Assembly: GCA_044221135.1 (NCBI GenBank)
Contig: JBGAPT010000008.1
Coordinates: 4,632 to 68,631, forward strand
Direction: 5' to 3'
DNA length: 64,000 bases
Source of the DNA: UBA4722 sp044221135
Lineage (GTDB): Bacteria > Pseudomonadota > Gammaproteobacteria > DSM-16500
In this document: positions 33,793-43,468 of the stretch, piece by piece
How positions within the stretch are numbered: the stretch's first letter is position 1
How the letters are laid out: each line of letters opens with the position of its first letter
Position numbers and translations under genes: made by a program
The notes under the pieces: generated by a model
Database searches by the model: none
What the model saw: only the letters and a program-made list of their open reading frames with translations
What the model was told of the DNA's origin: nothing

Positions 33793-35845
33793 CGTATCAT
33801 CGTGGAATGCAGCAATATTAAAATCGGCTATTCTTAATTCATTTATAAAACTCACGCCCTATCATCAAATACGTAATCCCGTCATGTTCACAGTGTACAT
33901 AGGCTCATTATTAACATCCGCATTATTTATCCAAGCTATAGCAGGGCATGGCGAAGCGTCGACTTGGTTTATTTTAGCAATTACTCTTTGGCTTTGGATT
34001 ACCCTACTCTTCGCCAATTTTGCCGAAGCCATGGCAGAAGGTCGCGGCAAAGCACAAGCATCAGCACTACGTAAAGCCCGCCGTGAAATTCAAGCAAAAA
34101 AATTAATTAAGCCAGAACGCAATGCCAAAGTGACTTTAGTGCAATCTGTCAAATTAAAAGAAGGTGATATGGTATTAGTTGAAGCAGGTGATTTTATTCC
34201 TAGCGATGGTGAAGTAGTTGAAGGGATCGCCTCAGTCAACGAAAGTGCGATTACAGGTGAAAGCGCACCCGTTATTCGAGAAAGCGGTGGTGATCGCAGC
34301 GCTGTCACCGGCGGCACACAAGTTCTTTCAGATTGGCTAATCATACGTGTTACTGTGAATCCAGGTGAAACATTCATCGATCAAATGATTGCATTAGTCG
34401 AAGGCGCAAGACGTCAAAAAACACCGAATGAACTTGCGCTCACTATTTTACTTGCAGGACTCACTATTGTTTTTTTGCTAGCCTGCTCTACTTTATTACC
34501 TTTTTCAATCTATAGCGTGCATGCTGCGGGTACAGGCCAGGCTGTTTCAGTGACCGTACTCGTTGCTTTATTTGTTTGTCTAGCCCCTACCACTATTGCA
34601 GGATTACTTTCTGCCATTGGCATTGCCGGAATGGACCGTATGATTCAATCTAATGTCATCGCTTTATCTGGACGTGCTATCGAAGCTGCGGGTGATATAG
34701 ACATTTTAATACTAGATAAAACTGGCACAATTACACTAGGCAATCGTCAAGCCACTGAATTTATTCCAGCAGACGGTGTTCGTATCGACCAATTAGCAGA
34801 TGCGGCACAGCTTGCATCGCTAGCCGATGAAACACCAGAAGGACGCAGTATTGTCATATTAGCGAAAGAAAAATATGGCTTACGTGGTCGCGACATTAAC
34901 GAACTCAATGCAACATTTATTCCTTTTACAGCCCAAACACGCATGAGTGGCGCCAATTTGGCAGGCAGACAAATTCGTAAAGGTGCAACAGAAGCGATTG
35001 AAATGCATTTAAAAGAAATGAATAGTACTTTTCCGGCTTGCATGCAGGACAAAATTGCAGCCATTTCCCGTCAAGGCGGAACACCCTTAGTTGTAGTGGA
35101 TGGCATCACCGTATTGGGTGTCATTCATCTCAAAGATATTGTTAAAGGAGGTATTCGTGAACGCTTTCTTGAATTAAGAAAAATGGGAATCAAAACCATT
35201 ATGGTCACAGGCGATAATCCATTAACAGCAGCTGCTATTGCAGCCGAAGCAGGTGTAGATGATTTTCTCGCAAATGCAACGCCTGCAGATAAACTGAAAC
35301 TCATTCGAAGATTACAATCAGAAGGCCATTTAGTTGCAATGACCGGTGATGGTACCAACGATGCGCCCGCGTTAGCACAAGCAGATGTCGCCGTAGCGAT
35401 GAATACAGGGACACAAGCCGCCAAAGAGGCAGGAAATTTAGTTGATTTAGATTCGAATCCAACAAAATTAATTGAAGTGGTTGAAATTGGAAAACAATTA
35501 CTCATGACACGCGGTGCATTAACTACTTTTAGCATTGCCAATGATATCGCAAAATATTTTGCTATCATACCTGCTGCTTTTTCTACAACGTATCCTGCAT
35601 TGAACAAACTCAATATCATGCATCTTTCAACACCTGAACATGCTATTTTATCTACTGTCATTTTCAATGCATTTATTATTATTTTATTGCTCCCACTTGC
35701 ATTACGTGGTGTCAGTTACCGTAGGGTATCTGCCGCACGTTTACTACAAAATAATGTTATTATCTATGGACTGGGTGGATTGATAATACCTTTTATAGGT
35801 ATCAAGTTAATTGATCTATTGTTATCACTATCACAGTTACTTTAA
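33782..35845 (+). CDS. kdpB: potassium-transporting ATPase subunit KdpB
   Basis: The P-type ATPase catalytic subunit, 687 residues. It shows the ITGESAPVIRESGGD actuator motif (TGES), the phosphorylation site DKTGTIT with Asp 312 and the hinge TGDGTNDAPALAQADV. The membrane helices match the family. It has a normal length and no missing catalytic residue that I can see. Confidence 0.97.
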   Translation: MPTNVSSWNAAILKSAILNSFIKLTPYHQIRNPVMFTVYIGSLLTSALFIQAIAGHGEASTWFILAITLWLWITLLFANFAEAMAEGRGKAQASALRKARREIQAKKLIKPERNAKVTLVQSVKLKEGDMVLVEAGDFIPSDGEVVEGIASVNESAITGESAPVIRESGGDRSAVTGGTQVLSDWLIIRVTVNPGETFIDQMIALVEGARRQKTPNELALTILLAGLTIVFLLACSTLLPFSIYSVHAAGTGQAVSVTVLVALFVCLAPTTIAGLLSAIGIAGMDRMIQSNVIALSGRAIEAAGDIDILILDKTGTITLGNRQATEFIPADGVRIDQLADAAQLASLADETPEGRSIVILAKEKYGLRGRDINELNATFIPFTAQTRMSGANLAGRQIRKGATEAIEMHLKEMNSTFPACMQDKIAAISRQGGTPLVVVDGITVLGVIHLKDIVKGGIRERFLELRKMGIKTIMVTGDNPLTAAAIAAEAGVDDFLANATPADKLKLIRRLQSEGHLVAMTGDGTNDAPALAQADVAVAMNTGTQAAKEAGNLVDLDSNPTKLIEVVEIGKQLLMTRGALTTFSIANDIAKYFAIIPAAFSTTYPALNKLNIMHLSTPEHAILSTVIFNAFIIILLLPLALRGVSYRRVSAARLLQNNVIIYGLGGLIIPFIGIKLIDLLLSLSQLL

Positions 35846-35861
35846 AAAGGATAGGCTATTC

Positions 35862-36440
35862 ATGGAAGTACTTAAACAATTAAAGACTGCAATGATCTTG
35901 TTGCTGATTTTGACGCTATTAACAGGCCTTCTTTACCCTGTCATTGTAACAAGCATCGCTCAGCTATTTTTTCCTTTTCAAGCCAATGGCAGCCTGATAA
36001 AAAATAACAATCAATTTATTGGATCACAATTAATCGGCCAATCCTTCACAAAGGAAAATTATTTTTGGGGCCGCCCATCCGCCACGACACCCTTCCCTAA
36101 TAATCCAGAAAATTCATTAGGCTCTAATTTGAGCGCGGTAAATTTAGATTTTTTGTCTACTGTAAAAACCCGCATCGCACTATTACAACAGCATGATCCA
36201 AAAAAACAAAAAATAATTCCAGTTGATTTGGTCACTGCATCCGCTAGCGGTTTAGATCCTGAAATAAGCCCTTTTGCTGCAATGTATCAAGTATCCAGAA
36301 TCGCCAAAGCCCGAAAAATATCCGAACAAAAAATTTTGGTATTAATTCGACAGTTAACAAAAAATCGATATTTAGGAGTTTTAGGCGAACCACGGGTCAA
36401 TGTACTTCAACTTAATCTTGCGCTAAATAATTTATTATAG
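35862..36440 (+). CDS. kdpC: potassium-transporting ATPase subunit KdpC
   Basis: KdpC is a single-helix subunit that assists ATP binding by KdpB. From the ATG at 35862 (MEVLKQLKTAMILLLILTLL), preceded by AAAGGATAGG, it has 192 residues. It has the family segments LTGLLYPVIVT, GSQLIGQSF, YFWGRPSAT and DLVTASASGLDPEISPFAA. Confidence 0.95.
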   Translation: MEVLKQLKTAMILLLILTLLTGLLYPVIVTSIAQLFFPFQANGSLIKNNNQFIGSQLIGQSFTKENYFWGRPSATTPFPNNPENSLGSNLSAVNLDFLSTVKTRIALLQQHDPKKQKIIPVDLVTASASGLDPEISPFAAMYQVSRIAKARKISEQKILVLIRQLTKNRYLGVLGEPRVNVLQLNLALNNLL

Positions 36441-36448
36441 GATATACC

Positions 36449-38395
36449 ATGCAAAAAAAACGTCTTAGCCCAGAAAAATTTTTAAAACAAGCGCAAGAAG
36501 AAGAGCACCATCAATTGCATGGAAAGCTTAAAATATATCTAGGTGCAGCGCCCGGCGTAGGCAAAACGTATAACATGATAGAAGAAGCACTCACTCAGCA
36601 TGCTCAAGGATTAGATGTAGTAATAGGCATCATCGAATCACATGGTCGGCATGAAATTGAATTATTGCTTCATGATTTGGAAATAATCCCTCGTCAAAAA
36701 ATAGAGTACCGTGGGCAACAACTCACAGAATTTGATTTGGATGCCGCATTAAAACGAAATCCCGGAATCATCTTAATTGATGAAATGGCTCATACCAATG
36801 CACCCGGCCTGCGACACGCTAAACGCTGGCAAGATATTAAAGAACTTTTAGATCGCGGAATTAATGTCTACACTACACTCAATGTACAACATATTGAAAG
36901 TTTAAATGATGCGGTATCGCAAATTCTTCATACACATGTCAAAGAAACGGTGCCTGATTTCATGTTAGAACTTGCTGATACAATCGAGCTCATTGACTTG
37001 CCGCCTGAAGATCTATTGAAACGTTTAAAAGAAGGAAAAGTGTATATACCAGAACAAGCTTCCTTAGCAACAGAACATTTTTTTCGTAAAGGTAATTTAT
37101 CAGCACTGCGAGAATTAGCATTACGTATCACTGCAGAGCGGGTAGAGGCACAAGTTCTTTTATATAGACAAGGCCTAGGAATCAAACATGTTTGGCCAAC
37201 AAAAGCAAAACTCCTGGTTTGCGTTAGTGCCAAATACAAATCGACTAAATTAATTCGAACTACGCGCCGCCTGGCAAGTCGACTAAAAGCAGAATGGCTC
37301 GCTATCTACGTCGATACACCCGAGCTGAAAGTATCCGAAGAAAAGCGCAATAGCGCCATTCAAAACTTACATTTAGCTGAACGTTTAGGCGCTACAACAA
37401 CTATTTTAACAGGCCTCAATGTAAGCAAAGAAATTATGGATTTTGCTCGCGAACACAATGTCACAAGCATTGTCATCGGAAAACAAATTCGTTCACCGTG
37501 GAGAGATTTACTGTTTGGAAGTTTAGCTGATAAAATAATTCGCCAAAGCGGTGAGATTGACGTATATCTTATTACTGGTGAATTTGATGACACCAATACA
37601 ACTCCCTCTAATCAAGATAAAAAAATCCCATGGCGAACCTACGGCATTGCAGTCCTAACGGTTTCCGCAATCACTTTTATTAAATATTTTTTTAATGATT
37701 ACTTACACAGTAGCAGCATCGCTATGCTCTATCTAATTGGTGTCGCTATCGTTGCATCATTTGGAGAATTTGGATCTGCACTATTAGCTTCTATTCTAAG
37801 TGTAATAGCTTTCCGTTTTTGCTTTATTCCACCTTTCTACTGTTTTTCAATAAATGAAACCTCTTCTAATTTAAATTTGTTACTTTTATTTATACTGACA
37901 CAAATCATTAGCTATTTAGCTATCATTTCACGTCGCCAAGTTAAAGCTGTACATCTTGCTGAGCATCACACAAATGCTTTATATAATCTTTCTCGTCAAT
38001 TAGCCTCTACTCGAGGGGTCGACAATTTACTTTCCACTGCAGTAAGCTATTTAGCTGAATTACTAGATAGCGATGTCATCGCACTGCTTTTTGAAAATAA
38101 TTCACTTGTTATTCACGCAAAATCTGGCCCCGTCGCTATTTTAAATGATAAAGAAAAAAGTATTGCGCAATGGGTTTATGATTTGGGACAAAGCGCCGGT
38201 TTAGGTACAGATACATTACCTCTTTCTGATGCAAGCTACGTTCCACTTCTTACCTCTAGAAAATCAATTGGCGTCTTAAGAGTCTACCCTAATAAACCTC
38301 TACGTTTATTCACTCCGGCACAGATGCGCTTGCTGGAATCATGTGTTAACCAAATTGCATTGGCAATTGAGGTGGATAGATCGCATGAAAATTAA
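36449..38395 (+). CDS. kdpD: KdpD sensor lacking histidine kinase domains
   Basis: A 648-residue protein matching only the first three quarters of KdpD (about 895 residues). The KdpD domain with GAAPGVGKT at 32-40 and LIDEMAHTNAPGLRHAKRW is followed by a universal-stress-like domain (about 250-375), four membrane helices (about 395-495) and a GAF domain ending at QIALAIEVDRSHEN. The stop comes just where the HisKA and ATPase domains should begin, and no kinase fragment follows in any frame. No kdpE is in the window. It may signal through another kinase or have another role, or be a decayed gene. Confidence 0.88.
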   Translation: MQKKRLSPEKFLKQAQEEEHHQLHGKLKIYLGAAPGVGKTYNMIEEALTQHAQGLDVVIGIIESHGRHEIELLLHDLEIIPRQKIEYRGQQLTEFDLDAALKRNPGIILIDEMAHTNAPGLRHAKRWQDIKELLDRGINVYTTLNVQHIESLNDAVSQILHTHVKETVPDFMLELADTIELIDLPPEDLLKRLKEGKVYIPEQASLATEHFFRKGNLSALRELALRITAERVEAQVLLYRQGLGIKHVWPTKAKLLVCVSAKYKSTKLIRTTRRLASRLKAEWLAIYVDTPELKVSEEKRNSAIQNLHLAERLGATTTILTGLNVSKEIMDFAREHNVTSIVIGKQIRSPWRDLLFGSLADKIIRQSGEIDVYLITGEFDDTNTTPSNQDKKIPWRTYGIAVLTVSAITFIKYFFNDYLHSSSIAMLYLIGVAIVASFGEFGSALLASILSVIAFRFCFIPPFYCFSINETSSNLNLLLLFILTQIISYLAIISRRQVKAVHLAEHHTNALYNLSRQLASTRGVDNLLSTAVSYLAELLDSDVIALLFENNSLVIHAKSGPVAILNDKEKSIAQWVYDLGQSAGLGTDTLPLSDASYVPLLTSRKSIGVLRVYPNKPLRLFTPAQMRLLESCVNQIALAIEVDRSHEN

Positions 38396-38437
38396 GAGTA
38401 GTGATAAAAAAATCCGATTTTTATTGAATTTCAGTAT

Positions 38438-39937
38438 TTATTTTTTCATCTGCTTTTTACCAGGAATCAAAGTATCTATAACCTGTAGCTGATTAGACAT
38501 ATTTCTTTTCGCTTTATAAAAAGAATATTCAGATGACATATTTTTAAAAAAAGTTAATTTAGTTTCTTTTTCTTCCTTCTTATCAACAGCAAGATCAACC
38601 TTCTTACTTGAAATCGCATTATCAATAATCATCTTCATGGCGTAAATAATATTCTTAAAACCAGACAATTCGTTAGAAAGCTGGCATTCATTTATTTTTT
38701 GGCTAAACATGGCTTTTAACTTCGAATAGGTTTTATCACTTTTATTTTCGCTACCGGCCCATATTACAAGTTCTCTCTGCAATTCATTAGCCAGTTTTAC
38801 AACACGCGCTTGATCAAATACATTTTCAAAATGTTCGGCTGTTTTTTTCAAAGCATCTATTTGAACTTCAAGCGCTTTAATGAATTTAATTTCTGAATCA
38901 GCCGAATTAACAACAGCCTCTGCTTTTTGAGCTAGAGACCATTCAACAAGTTTAGGAAAAATTGCCAAGCCATCCTTTCTAATTTTATCCTCTGAAATGA
39001 CTGAAAGAGCAACGTCATATTTCTGGCCAAGCAGTGCAATGTAAGTTGCTATTCCCTTTTGAAGAGAATTATCAGGATTGACACTTTTTAACGCCTCAAG
39101 AGCAAATAACAATTCCAAAGGAGGCACTTCAGATATTTCAGAAGCAGGAATATCCATCAGAAATTTCTTGCCAACATCAGATACTAAACATTTTCCAAGT
39201 GCAGAAAATGAATTCATAGCATTTTCAATATTATTATCTTTTAAAGCTTGGTTAATGTCCGCCAGCGCTTTTTTTATTTTCAACTGATTACGCTTAGAAA
39301 ACTCATCAGAAAGTTTATTTATTCGTTTTTTATGAATCTTTGGCACTCTTCTTTTCTTAGGCACAAGCAACTTCTTACCCTGCAGCTTATCGACTTTTTC
39401 TGCTATTTTTTCATCTACTTTATCTTTCTCGGGAATTTCAGGGTCAGTTAGAAATGCAATGCCAGCAGTAAACTGTGCTAATCCATACCCTATAATACTA
39501 CCATGATATGACGTTTCCTTTAGACCTTTACTTAATTTTTCACAATATTTTTTCATGCTTTTTAATTTTTTTATCGCACTTACATTATCTTTTTTGGTTC
39601 GATTAATCAATTCAATTAACACTGGCATCATATCATCTGCAGCAAATTCTTTTTCTTTTTCAAGCGCACCAAACAAGTCAGTTACCATTTTTGAAAAATG
39701 AACAAGCCTACGCGAAATATCCAGTGATCTTAATCGGTCTTCTGTAATACCTATCTCTTTTGCTATTTCCATTAATAGCTTTTTTCCCTCTGGATTTTCT
39801 TTGTCACTCAATACACTGTTTAACCCTATTATTTTCAGCATCACATCATAAGGAATTTTATCCATGATAAAAAAGATTTCATCTATTTCACTCGTGAGAA
39901 GTTCAAGTTGAGTTGAGATGTGAGTAAAGGATTGCAC
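38438..39937 (-). CDS. 499-residue protein of unknown family, candidate Dot/Icm effector
   Basis: I do not recognise a domain. The start is GTG at 39937, set by a strong GGAGG eight bases upstream. The protein is almost wholly helical and charged, with Lys/Glu-rich coiled-coil-like stretches, a possible hydrophobic segment around GYGLAQFTAGIAFL, and a basic C-terminus (IPGKKQMKK). There is no signal peptide. It is in tandem with another large unknown protein next to an IS element. Large helical orphan proteins of this sort are typical of Dot/Icm effectors, but that is inference only. Confidence 0.6.
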   Translation of the reverse strand: MQSFTHISTQLELLTSEIDEIFFIMDKIPYDVMLKIIGLNSVLSDKENPEGKKLLMEIAKEIGITEDRLRSLDISRRLVHFSKMVTDLFGALEKEKEFAADDMMPVLIELINRTKKDNVSAIKKLKSMKKYCEKLSKGLKETSYHGSIIGYGLAQFTAGIAFLTDPEIPEKDKVDEKIAEKVDKLQGKKLLVPKKRRVPKIHKKRINKLSDEFSKRNQLKIKKALADINQALKDNNIENAMNSFSALGKCLVSDVGKKFLMDIPASEISEVPPLELLFALEALKSVNPDNSLQKGIATYIALLGQKYDVALSVISEDKIRKDGLAIFPKLVEWSLAQKAEAVVNSADSEIKFIKALEVQIDALKKTAEHFENVFDQARVVKLANELQRELVIWAGSENKSDKTYSKLKAMFSQKINECQLSNELSGFKNIIYAMKMIIDNAISSKKVDLAVDKKEEKETKLTFFKNMSSEYSFYKAKRNMSNQLQVIDTLIPGKKQMKK

Positions 39938-40010
39938 AGCCTGCCTCCTTTATTTTTGCATGAAGCATTTAAATAATAAAAATAGCATTCAAGGACCTAA
40001 TATCAAAAAA

Positions 40011-41636
40011 CTATTTACTTTTTCTTTTAAGACCAGAACTTTGATTTAGCTTTGCTTTTTTATTGTGCGCCTCAATTGAAGTGGTTAGCTGAGCTGTAGT
40101 TTTCAGAAATCCTTGACGAGCTAATAAAAAAGATAATTTTTCAGAAGCTTCTCGACGAGATTCTTGACTTCGTAAAGGATTGGTTGCTTTCACCCTAAGA
40201 TTAAATATTTCCAACTTCTGCGTAAATGAAGATCGATCATCTTTTAAAAATCCTCTTTTTGCACCGATTATTACAGCATCACATTTTCTTATAAGCTCTA
40301 CTCGAGGAGAAACCCCATTTTTAAAAATTTTTTCATTGGAAAAATAATCTATTACATTTTTTCGTAATTCACCTACTACAACAGATGCATTTTTATTTTG
40401 ATTATTTTTATCAAACTCTACAGCAGATTTTTCTAATGATCTTATCAATTTCATTAGCTCTAGCCTATCTGATTTATTTTCTTTAAAGTCAGTATCCAAG
40501 TATGTTTTCAATTCTTGAGCTTCTTTAACTTGCTCCATGCCTGTAAGTTTAACAGTCTTTTTCTGCTCAGATTTATCAGATTTCTTTTTTTTGGCTGGGT
40601 TCGAGCCATCTACCAATCTCACAAAGGAATGAACCCCTACATCTAGACTAGTCTGATTCTGCAGTTTTCCACCTCTGTAATCAAATGCATTATTCTTGAA
40701 ATGCAACATAGCTTGTGCAACTTCGGGTCTCAACTTGATTTTTTCAAAAAATGTTAACTTTTCTATTTCCTTTAGAAGATCTGCCTCACTGACCTTCATT
40801 TCTAATGCTTTTTCTTTAATATATTCGCCAAATTGCTCTAACTCACAAGCCACAGCAGGCAATGATGAGTAATCAAATGCTGCCATTATTCTTTTAGTGA
40901 ACTCCTGTACTTCATCACATAGCTTTCTTTGTTCAGGACTCTCTCTCATCGCACGATCAATTTCTACCAATACTTTATTTTTCTTTTTCCCCATCACTCC
41001 ATTATGCAATAAAATTATTCTTTTAATTTTACTTTGCTCTAACAAACTAAGTCCGTTAACATAATCACGAATTAGATTTGATATTTCCAAATTATTCTTT
41101 TTTGCATATCTTTCTAATTCTTGATAGGCCTCAACAATTTTTTGAATTGCTGCTTCATTCATTGATGCAACTTCAGCTTCAGCTTTCTTTTTTTCCTCTC
41201 CTTTAGAGAATCGTAATAATCCACCCTCTTCTGTTTTACCCGCTGGTGATATCAGCGTTAAATACCGTACCCAATCCGCTTCTTCTTTTGATACTTTTGC
41301 AACATGGGTTAATCTCTCACGCAAATTTTTAGCTTTAGCAATACCACTTTCAACTCCTTGTAAAAGACCCGCACTAAGTGGAGCTTGCGCCGCAAGTTTA
41401 CTTAACCTTGTGTCAACTCTCTTGGTAGCTTTTAGCTCATCAGAATCGTGTCTAGAATAATGGATGCCTTCAAGAAAATCATCGACGCTCTCAGGCTGTC
41501 CTCCCTCGTCTAACTCATTCCAATACATCTGCGTGAATTTTGCTGTCAGCTTTTTTGCTTCCGCTGGTAATTCGCTAATCTGATTCATTAAGTTACTGAC
41601 AAGGAGTGCTTCTTGTTTCTGGGCACGTGGTCTCAT
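40011..41636 (-). CDS. 541-residue protein of unknown family, candidate Dot/Icm effector
   Basis: I do not recognise a domain. The start at 41636 is well supported by TTAGGAGG. The sequence is hydrophilic, helical and lysine/glutamate-rich, with a disordered basic linker (NPAKKKKSDKSEQKKTVK, about residues 348-366) and a small-residue, basic C-terminus (LNQSSGLKRKSK). No signal peptide or membrane helix is seen. The gap to the downstream unknown gene is 73 bases, so both may be cotranscribed. Its context and composition suggest a translocated effector; there is no direct proof. Confidence 0.6.
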   Translation of the reverse strand: MRPRAQKQEALLVSNLMNQISELPAEAKKLTAKFTQMYWNELDEGGQPESVDDFLEGIHYSRHDSDELKATKRVDTRLSKLAAQAPLSAGLLQGVESGIAKAKNLRERLTHVAKVSKEEADWVRYLTLISPAGKTEEGGLLRFSKGEEKKKAEAEVASMNEAAIQKIVEAYQELERYAKKNNLEISNLIRDYVNGLSLLEQSKIKRIILLHNGVMGKKKNKVLVEIDRAMRESPEQRKLCDEVQEFTKRIMAAFDYSSLPAVACELEQFGEYIKEKALEMKVSEADLLKEIEKLTFFEKIKLRPEVAQAMLHFKNNAFDYRGGKLQNQTSLDVGVHSFVRLVDGSNPAKKKKSDKSEQKKTVKLTGMEQVKEAQELKTYLDTDFKENKSDRLELMKLIRSLEKSAVEFDKNNQNKNASVVVGELRKNVIDYFSNEKIFKNGVSPRVELIRKCDAVIIGAKRGFLKDDRSSFTQKLEIFNLRVKATNPLRSQESRREASEKLSFLLARQGFLKTTAQLTTSIEAHNKKAKLNQSSGLKRKSK

Positions 41637-42029
41637 AACGCCTCCTAATGTAAAGTTGAGATATTCTGTAAAGCTCTTGATTGAGTATAGTTCATAAATT
41701 AGATTTCATTAGATAACCGCATTAGCAGTTTAATATTATATTTATCAATAAGTTATTTTATTATTGCCCCTTGTTGTCACCACCCACAGCACAGGCTGCT
41801 TAGCACCCGCCAAGGCGCTCAACCACCTCTAATACATCTTGTGAGAAATATCTCACATGAGAAAGGGCATTTCACCTGCATCATTCGGAATCATTATTGT
41901 GTAAAGTGCCTTAAATTTAATCTTAATTGATTTTAAACAGCCTTTTTTGATTAAATTTAATACTATTAGATCAACTTCAACTGAAATAGACCATATAAAA
42001 ACTATTCTTGAGAGGGTGGAGAATTTCCA
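41637..42029. other. AT-rich intergenic region with a short dyad
   Basis: This 393-base gap holds the divergent promoters of the 541-residue gene and the 55-codon frame. ACTATACTCAAT on the minus strand could include a -10 element. A dyad TGTGAGA-AATA-TCTCACA lies at 41840-41857; it has 8 bases between TGTGA and TCACA, unlike the 6 of a CRP site. I see no further gene. Confidence 0.4.
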
Positions 42030-42197
42030 ATGGAAAAGTTAGAGACATACTCAGAAAAATTAGCTCGCGTACAAGAAAAAATTGGCTTGCACCTCACTCG
42101 CATCACGCAGCTGCAAGAATTATTACGCCAAGAAGAGGAGAAACTCTATTCTGCTTTACAACAAGAGAAAACGTTAAAGATTGCATTGTCTTTATAA
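42030..42197 (+). CDS. 55-residue coiled-coil peptide, possibly a gene remnant
   Basis: A frame starting MEKLETYSEKLARVQEK after a GGTGGAG ribosome binding site. The whole peptide is a charged amphipathic helix with leucine spacing of a coiled coil (LHLTRITQLQELLRQEEEK). A longer overlapping frame in another phase (42008-42439) is explained by the adjacent tandem repeat and rejected. I cannot tell a real small gene from a decayed one. Confidence 0.4.
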   Translation: MEKLETYSEKLARVQEKIGLHLTRITQLQELLRQEEEKLYSALQQEKTLKIALSL

Positions 42198-42316
42198 GGT
42201 TTGTTCTACAATACTTCGATTCGAAGTGCCAAGTTGTCATTCTGAGTGCAGCGAAAAATCTGAATTATTCCCATAATCATCCTTGCTTTCTACCGCGTCA
42301 TCTCCACTTTCTACCG

Positions 42317-42411
42317 TGTCATCCCCGCGTTCTACTGTCATCCCCGCGTTCTACTGTCATCCCCGCGTTCTACTGTCATCCCCGCGTTCTACTGTCATCC
42401 CCGCGTTCTAC
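42317..42411 (+). repeat. tandem array, five 19-bp units
   Basis: The unit TGTCATCCCCGCGTTCTAC is repeated at 42317, 42336, 42355, 42374 and 42393, followed at 42412 by the same first 13 bases leading into an HpB element. The unit is derived from the HpB terminus. There are no spacers, so this is not a CRISPR array. Confidence 0.85.
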
Positions 42412-42413
42412 TG

Positions 42414-43424
42414 TCATCCCCGCGAAAGCGGGGATGTGAATTCACATTTGAAGTGCACCAACTGTTTTATAAAAACCTGAGCAGGCGTTTTGTATCCTAA
42501 ACATTTTCGTGGCGTATGGTTATAGTTTGCCACGATTTTTTCAATATCTTGGTGACTCAGCTCCCCTAGATCCGTTTTGCGTGGTAAAAATGCACGCAAT
42601 CGTCCAATCGCATTTTCTACTCCGCCTTTTTGCCAAGGTGATTTCACATCGCAAAAATAAGTCTTTATTCCCACCCTATTTAATTGATGATGTTGAGCAA
42701 ATTCACTTCCATTGTCAAACGTTACACTTTTCGCCAGTGATTGAGGAAGGCAACCGAGTAGATCCTTTAATTGATTTACAACTCCTTCCGCTCCTTTATT
42801 CTTTAAAATAAACAGCTTAAGAACTCGTGATTGACGTTCTTGAGCAACTAAAAGAGATTGGCCATACTTTGAGAACAGCATCAGATCAGCCTCCCAATGA
42901 CCGGGACTCGCTCGTTTTTCTATGTAGTGCGGTCGCTGATCTATTGAAACTCGATGTTTAATCAAAGACGCTGAACTTCCTCCTTTTCGTCCATACCAGC
43001 CACGCTTACTCTTTCGACGACGCAAATAATTTCGCCAACTATAATCTTTTGTTCTCACAAGTTGCGCGTAAATAAAACGATATATTGACTCATAAGAAAT
43101 TATTTTGCATCCTTGCTCCTGCATCAGCCAGTGAGAGGTCTGTTGGGGTGACCATCCCATAGTAAGTTTGTCCATCACAATGGACCTCAAACCTGGTTGA
43201 CGCTCCAATTTGCTTCCTTTCCAGCGTCTACTACCAGCAAGTTGCTGTGCATAACCTGCTGAATAGCCTTGGCTTTTTGTCTTATTACGCTTTAACTCTC
43301 GAGTAATCGTCGATGTCGAGCGATCCAAAGCTGCTGCAATTTGCCCGTTCGTTTTCCCTTCTCTACAAAGATAGGAAATCGCATTTCTCTCTTCGGGCGA
43401 GAGTTGTCTGTATTTTTTTCCCAT
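42414..43424 (-). CDS. IS30-family transposase
   Basis: A 336-residue transposase. The N-terminal helix-turn-helix (LSPEERNAISYLCREGKTNG, then QIAAALDRSTSTITRELKRN) is typical of IS30. The DDE residues are in HWEADLMLF, VTFDNGSEF and WQKGGVENAIGRLR. The frame is intact. The last six codons (SPLSRG) and the stop lie outside the IS, in the HpB target sequence, so the stop codon is supplied by the insertion site. Confidence 0.93.
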   Translation of the reverse strand: MGKKYRQLSPEERNAISYLCREGKTNGQIAAALDRSTSTITRELKRNKTKSQGYSAGYAQQLAGSRRWKGSKLERQPGLRSIVMDKLTMGWSPQQTSHWLMQEQGCKIISYESIYRFIYAQLVRTKDYSWRNYLRRRKSKRGWYGRKGGSSASLIKHRVSIDQRPHYIEKRASPGHWEADLMLFSKYGQSLLVAQERQSRVLKLFILKNKGAEGVVNQLKDLLGCLPQSLAKSVTFDNGSEFAQHHQLNRVGIKTYFCDVKSPWQKGGVENAIGRLRAFLPRKTDLGELSHQDIEKIVANYNHTPRKCLGYKTPAQVFIKQLVHFKCEFTSPLSRG

Positions 43425-43468
43425 AGTGGCACCAAGTATAACTGGTGCACTTCGTTTGTGAAGTCATA
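42435..43468 (-). mobile_element. IS30-family insertion sequence (1034 bp)
   Basis: The ends TGTGAATTCACATTTGAAGT (left) and TATGACTTCACAAACGAAGT (right, read inward) are imperfect inverted repeats that both continue GCACCA. Flanking GGA trinucleotides at 42432-42434 and 43469-43471 are the target duplication. The element sits inside the left arm of an HpB repeat, which gives an exact empty-site sequence. Confidence 0.85.

Noticed and set aside
41840..41857. CRP-like dyad TGTGAGA-AATA-TCTCACA
   Set aside because: TGTGA and TCACA are 8 bases apart rather than 6, so it does not fit a CRP site; kept only as an unexplained dyad.
41720..41945. PmrA-like half-sites near the 541-residue gene and the 55-codon frame
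   Set aside because: TTTAATATT and CTTAAATTTAATCTTAAT do not give two good half-sites at the required 11-base spacing.
42317..42434. Possible CRISPR array
   Set aside because: The 19-base units are directly adjacent with no spacers, derive from the HpB terminus, and no cas genes are present.
42008..42439. 143-codon frame over the tandem array
   Set aside because: Its second half is translated repeat sequence, and the coding signal at its start belongs to the 55-codon frame in another phase.
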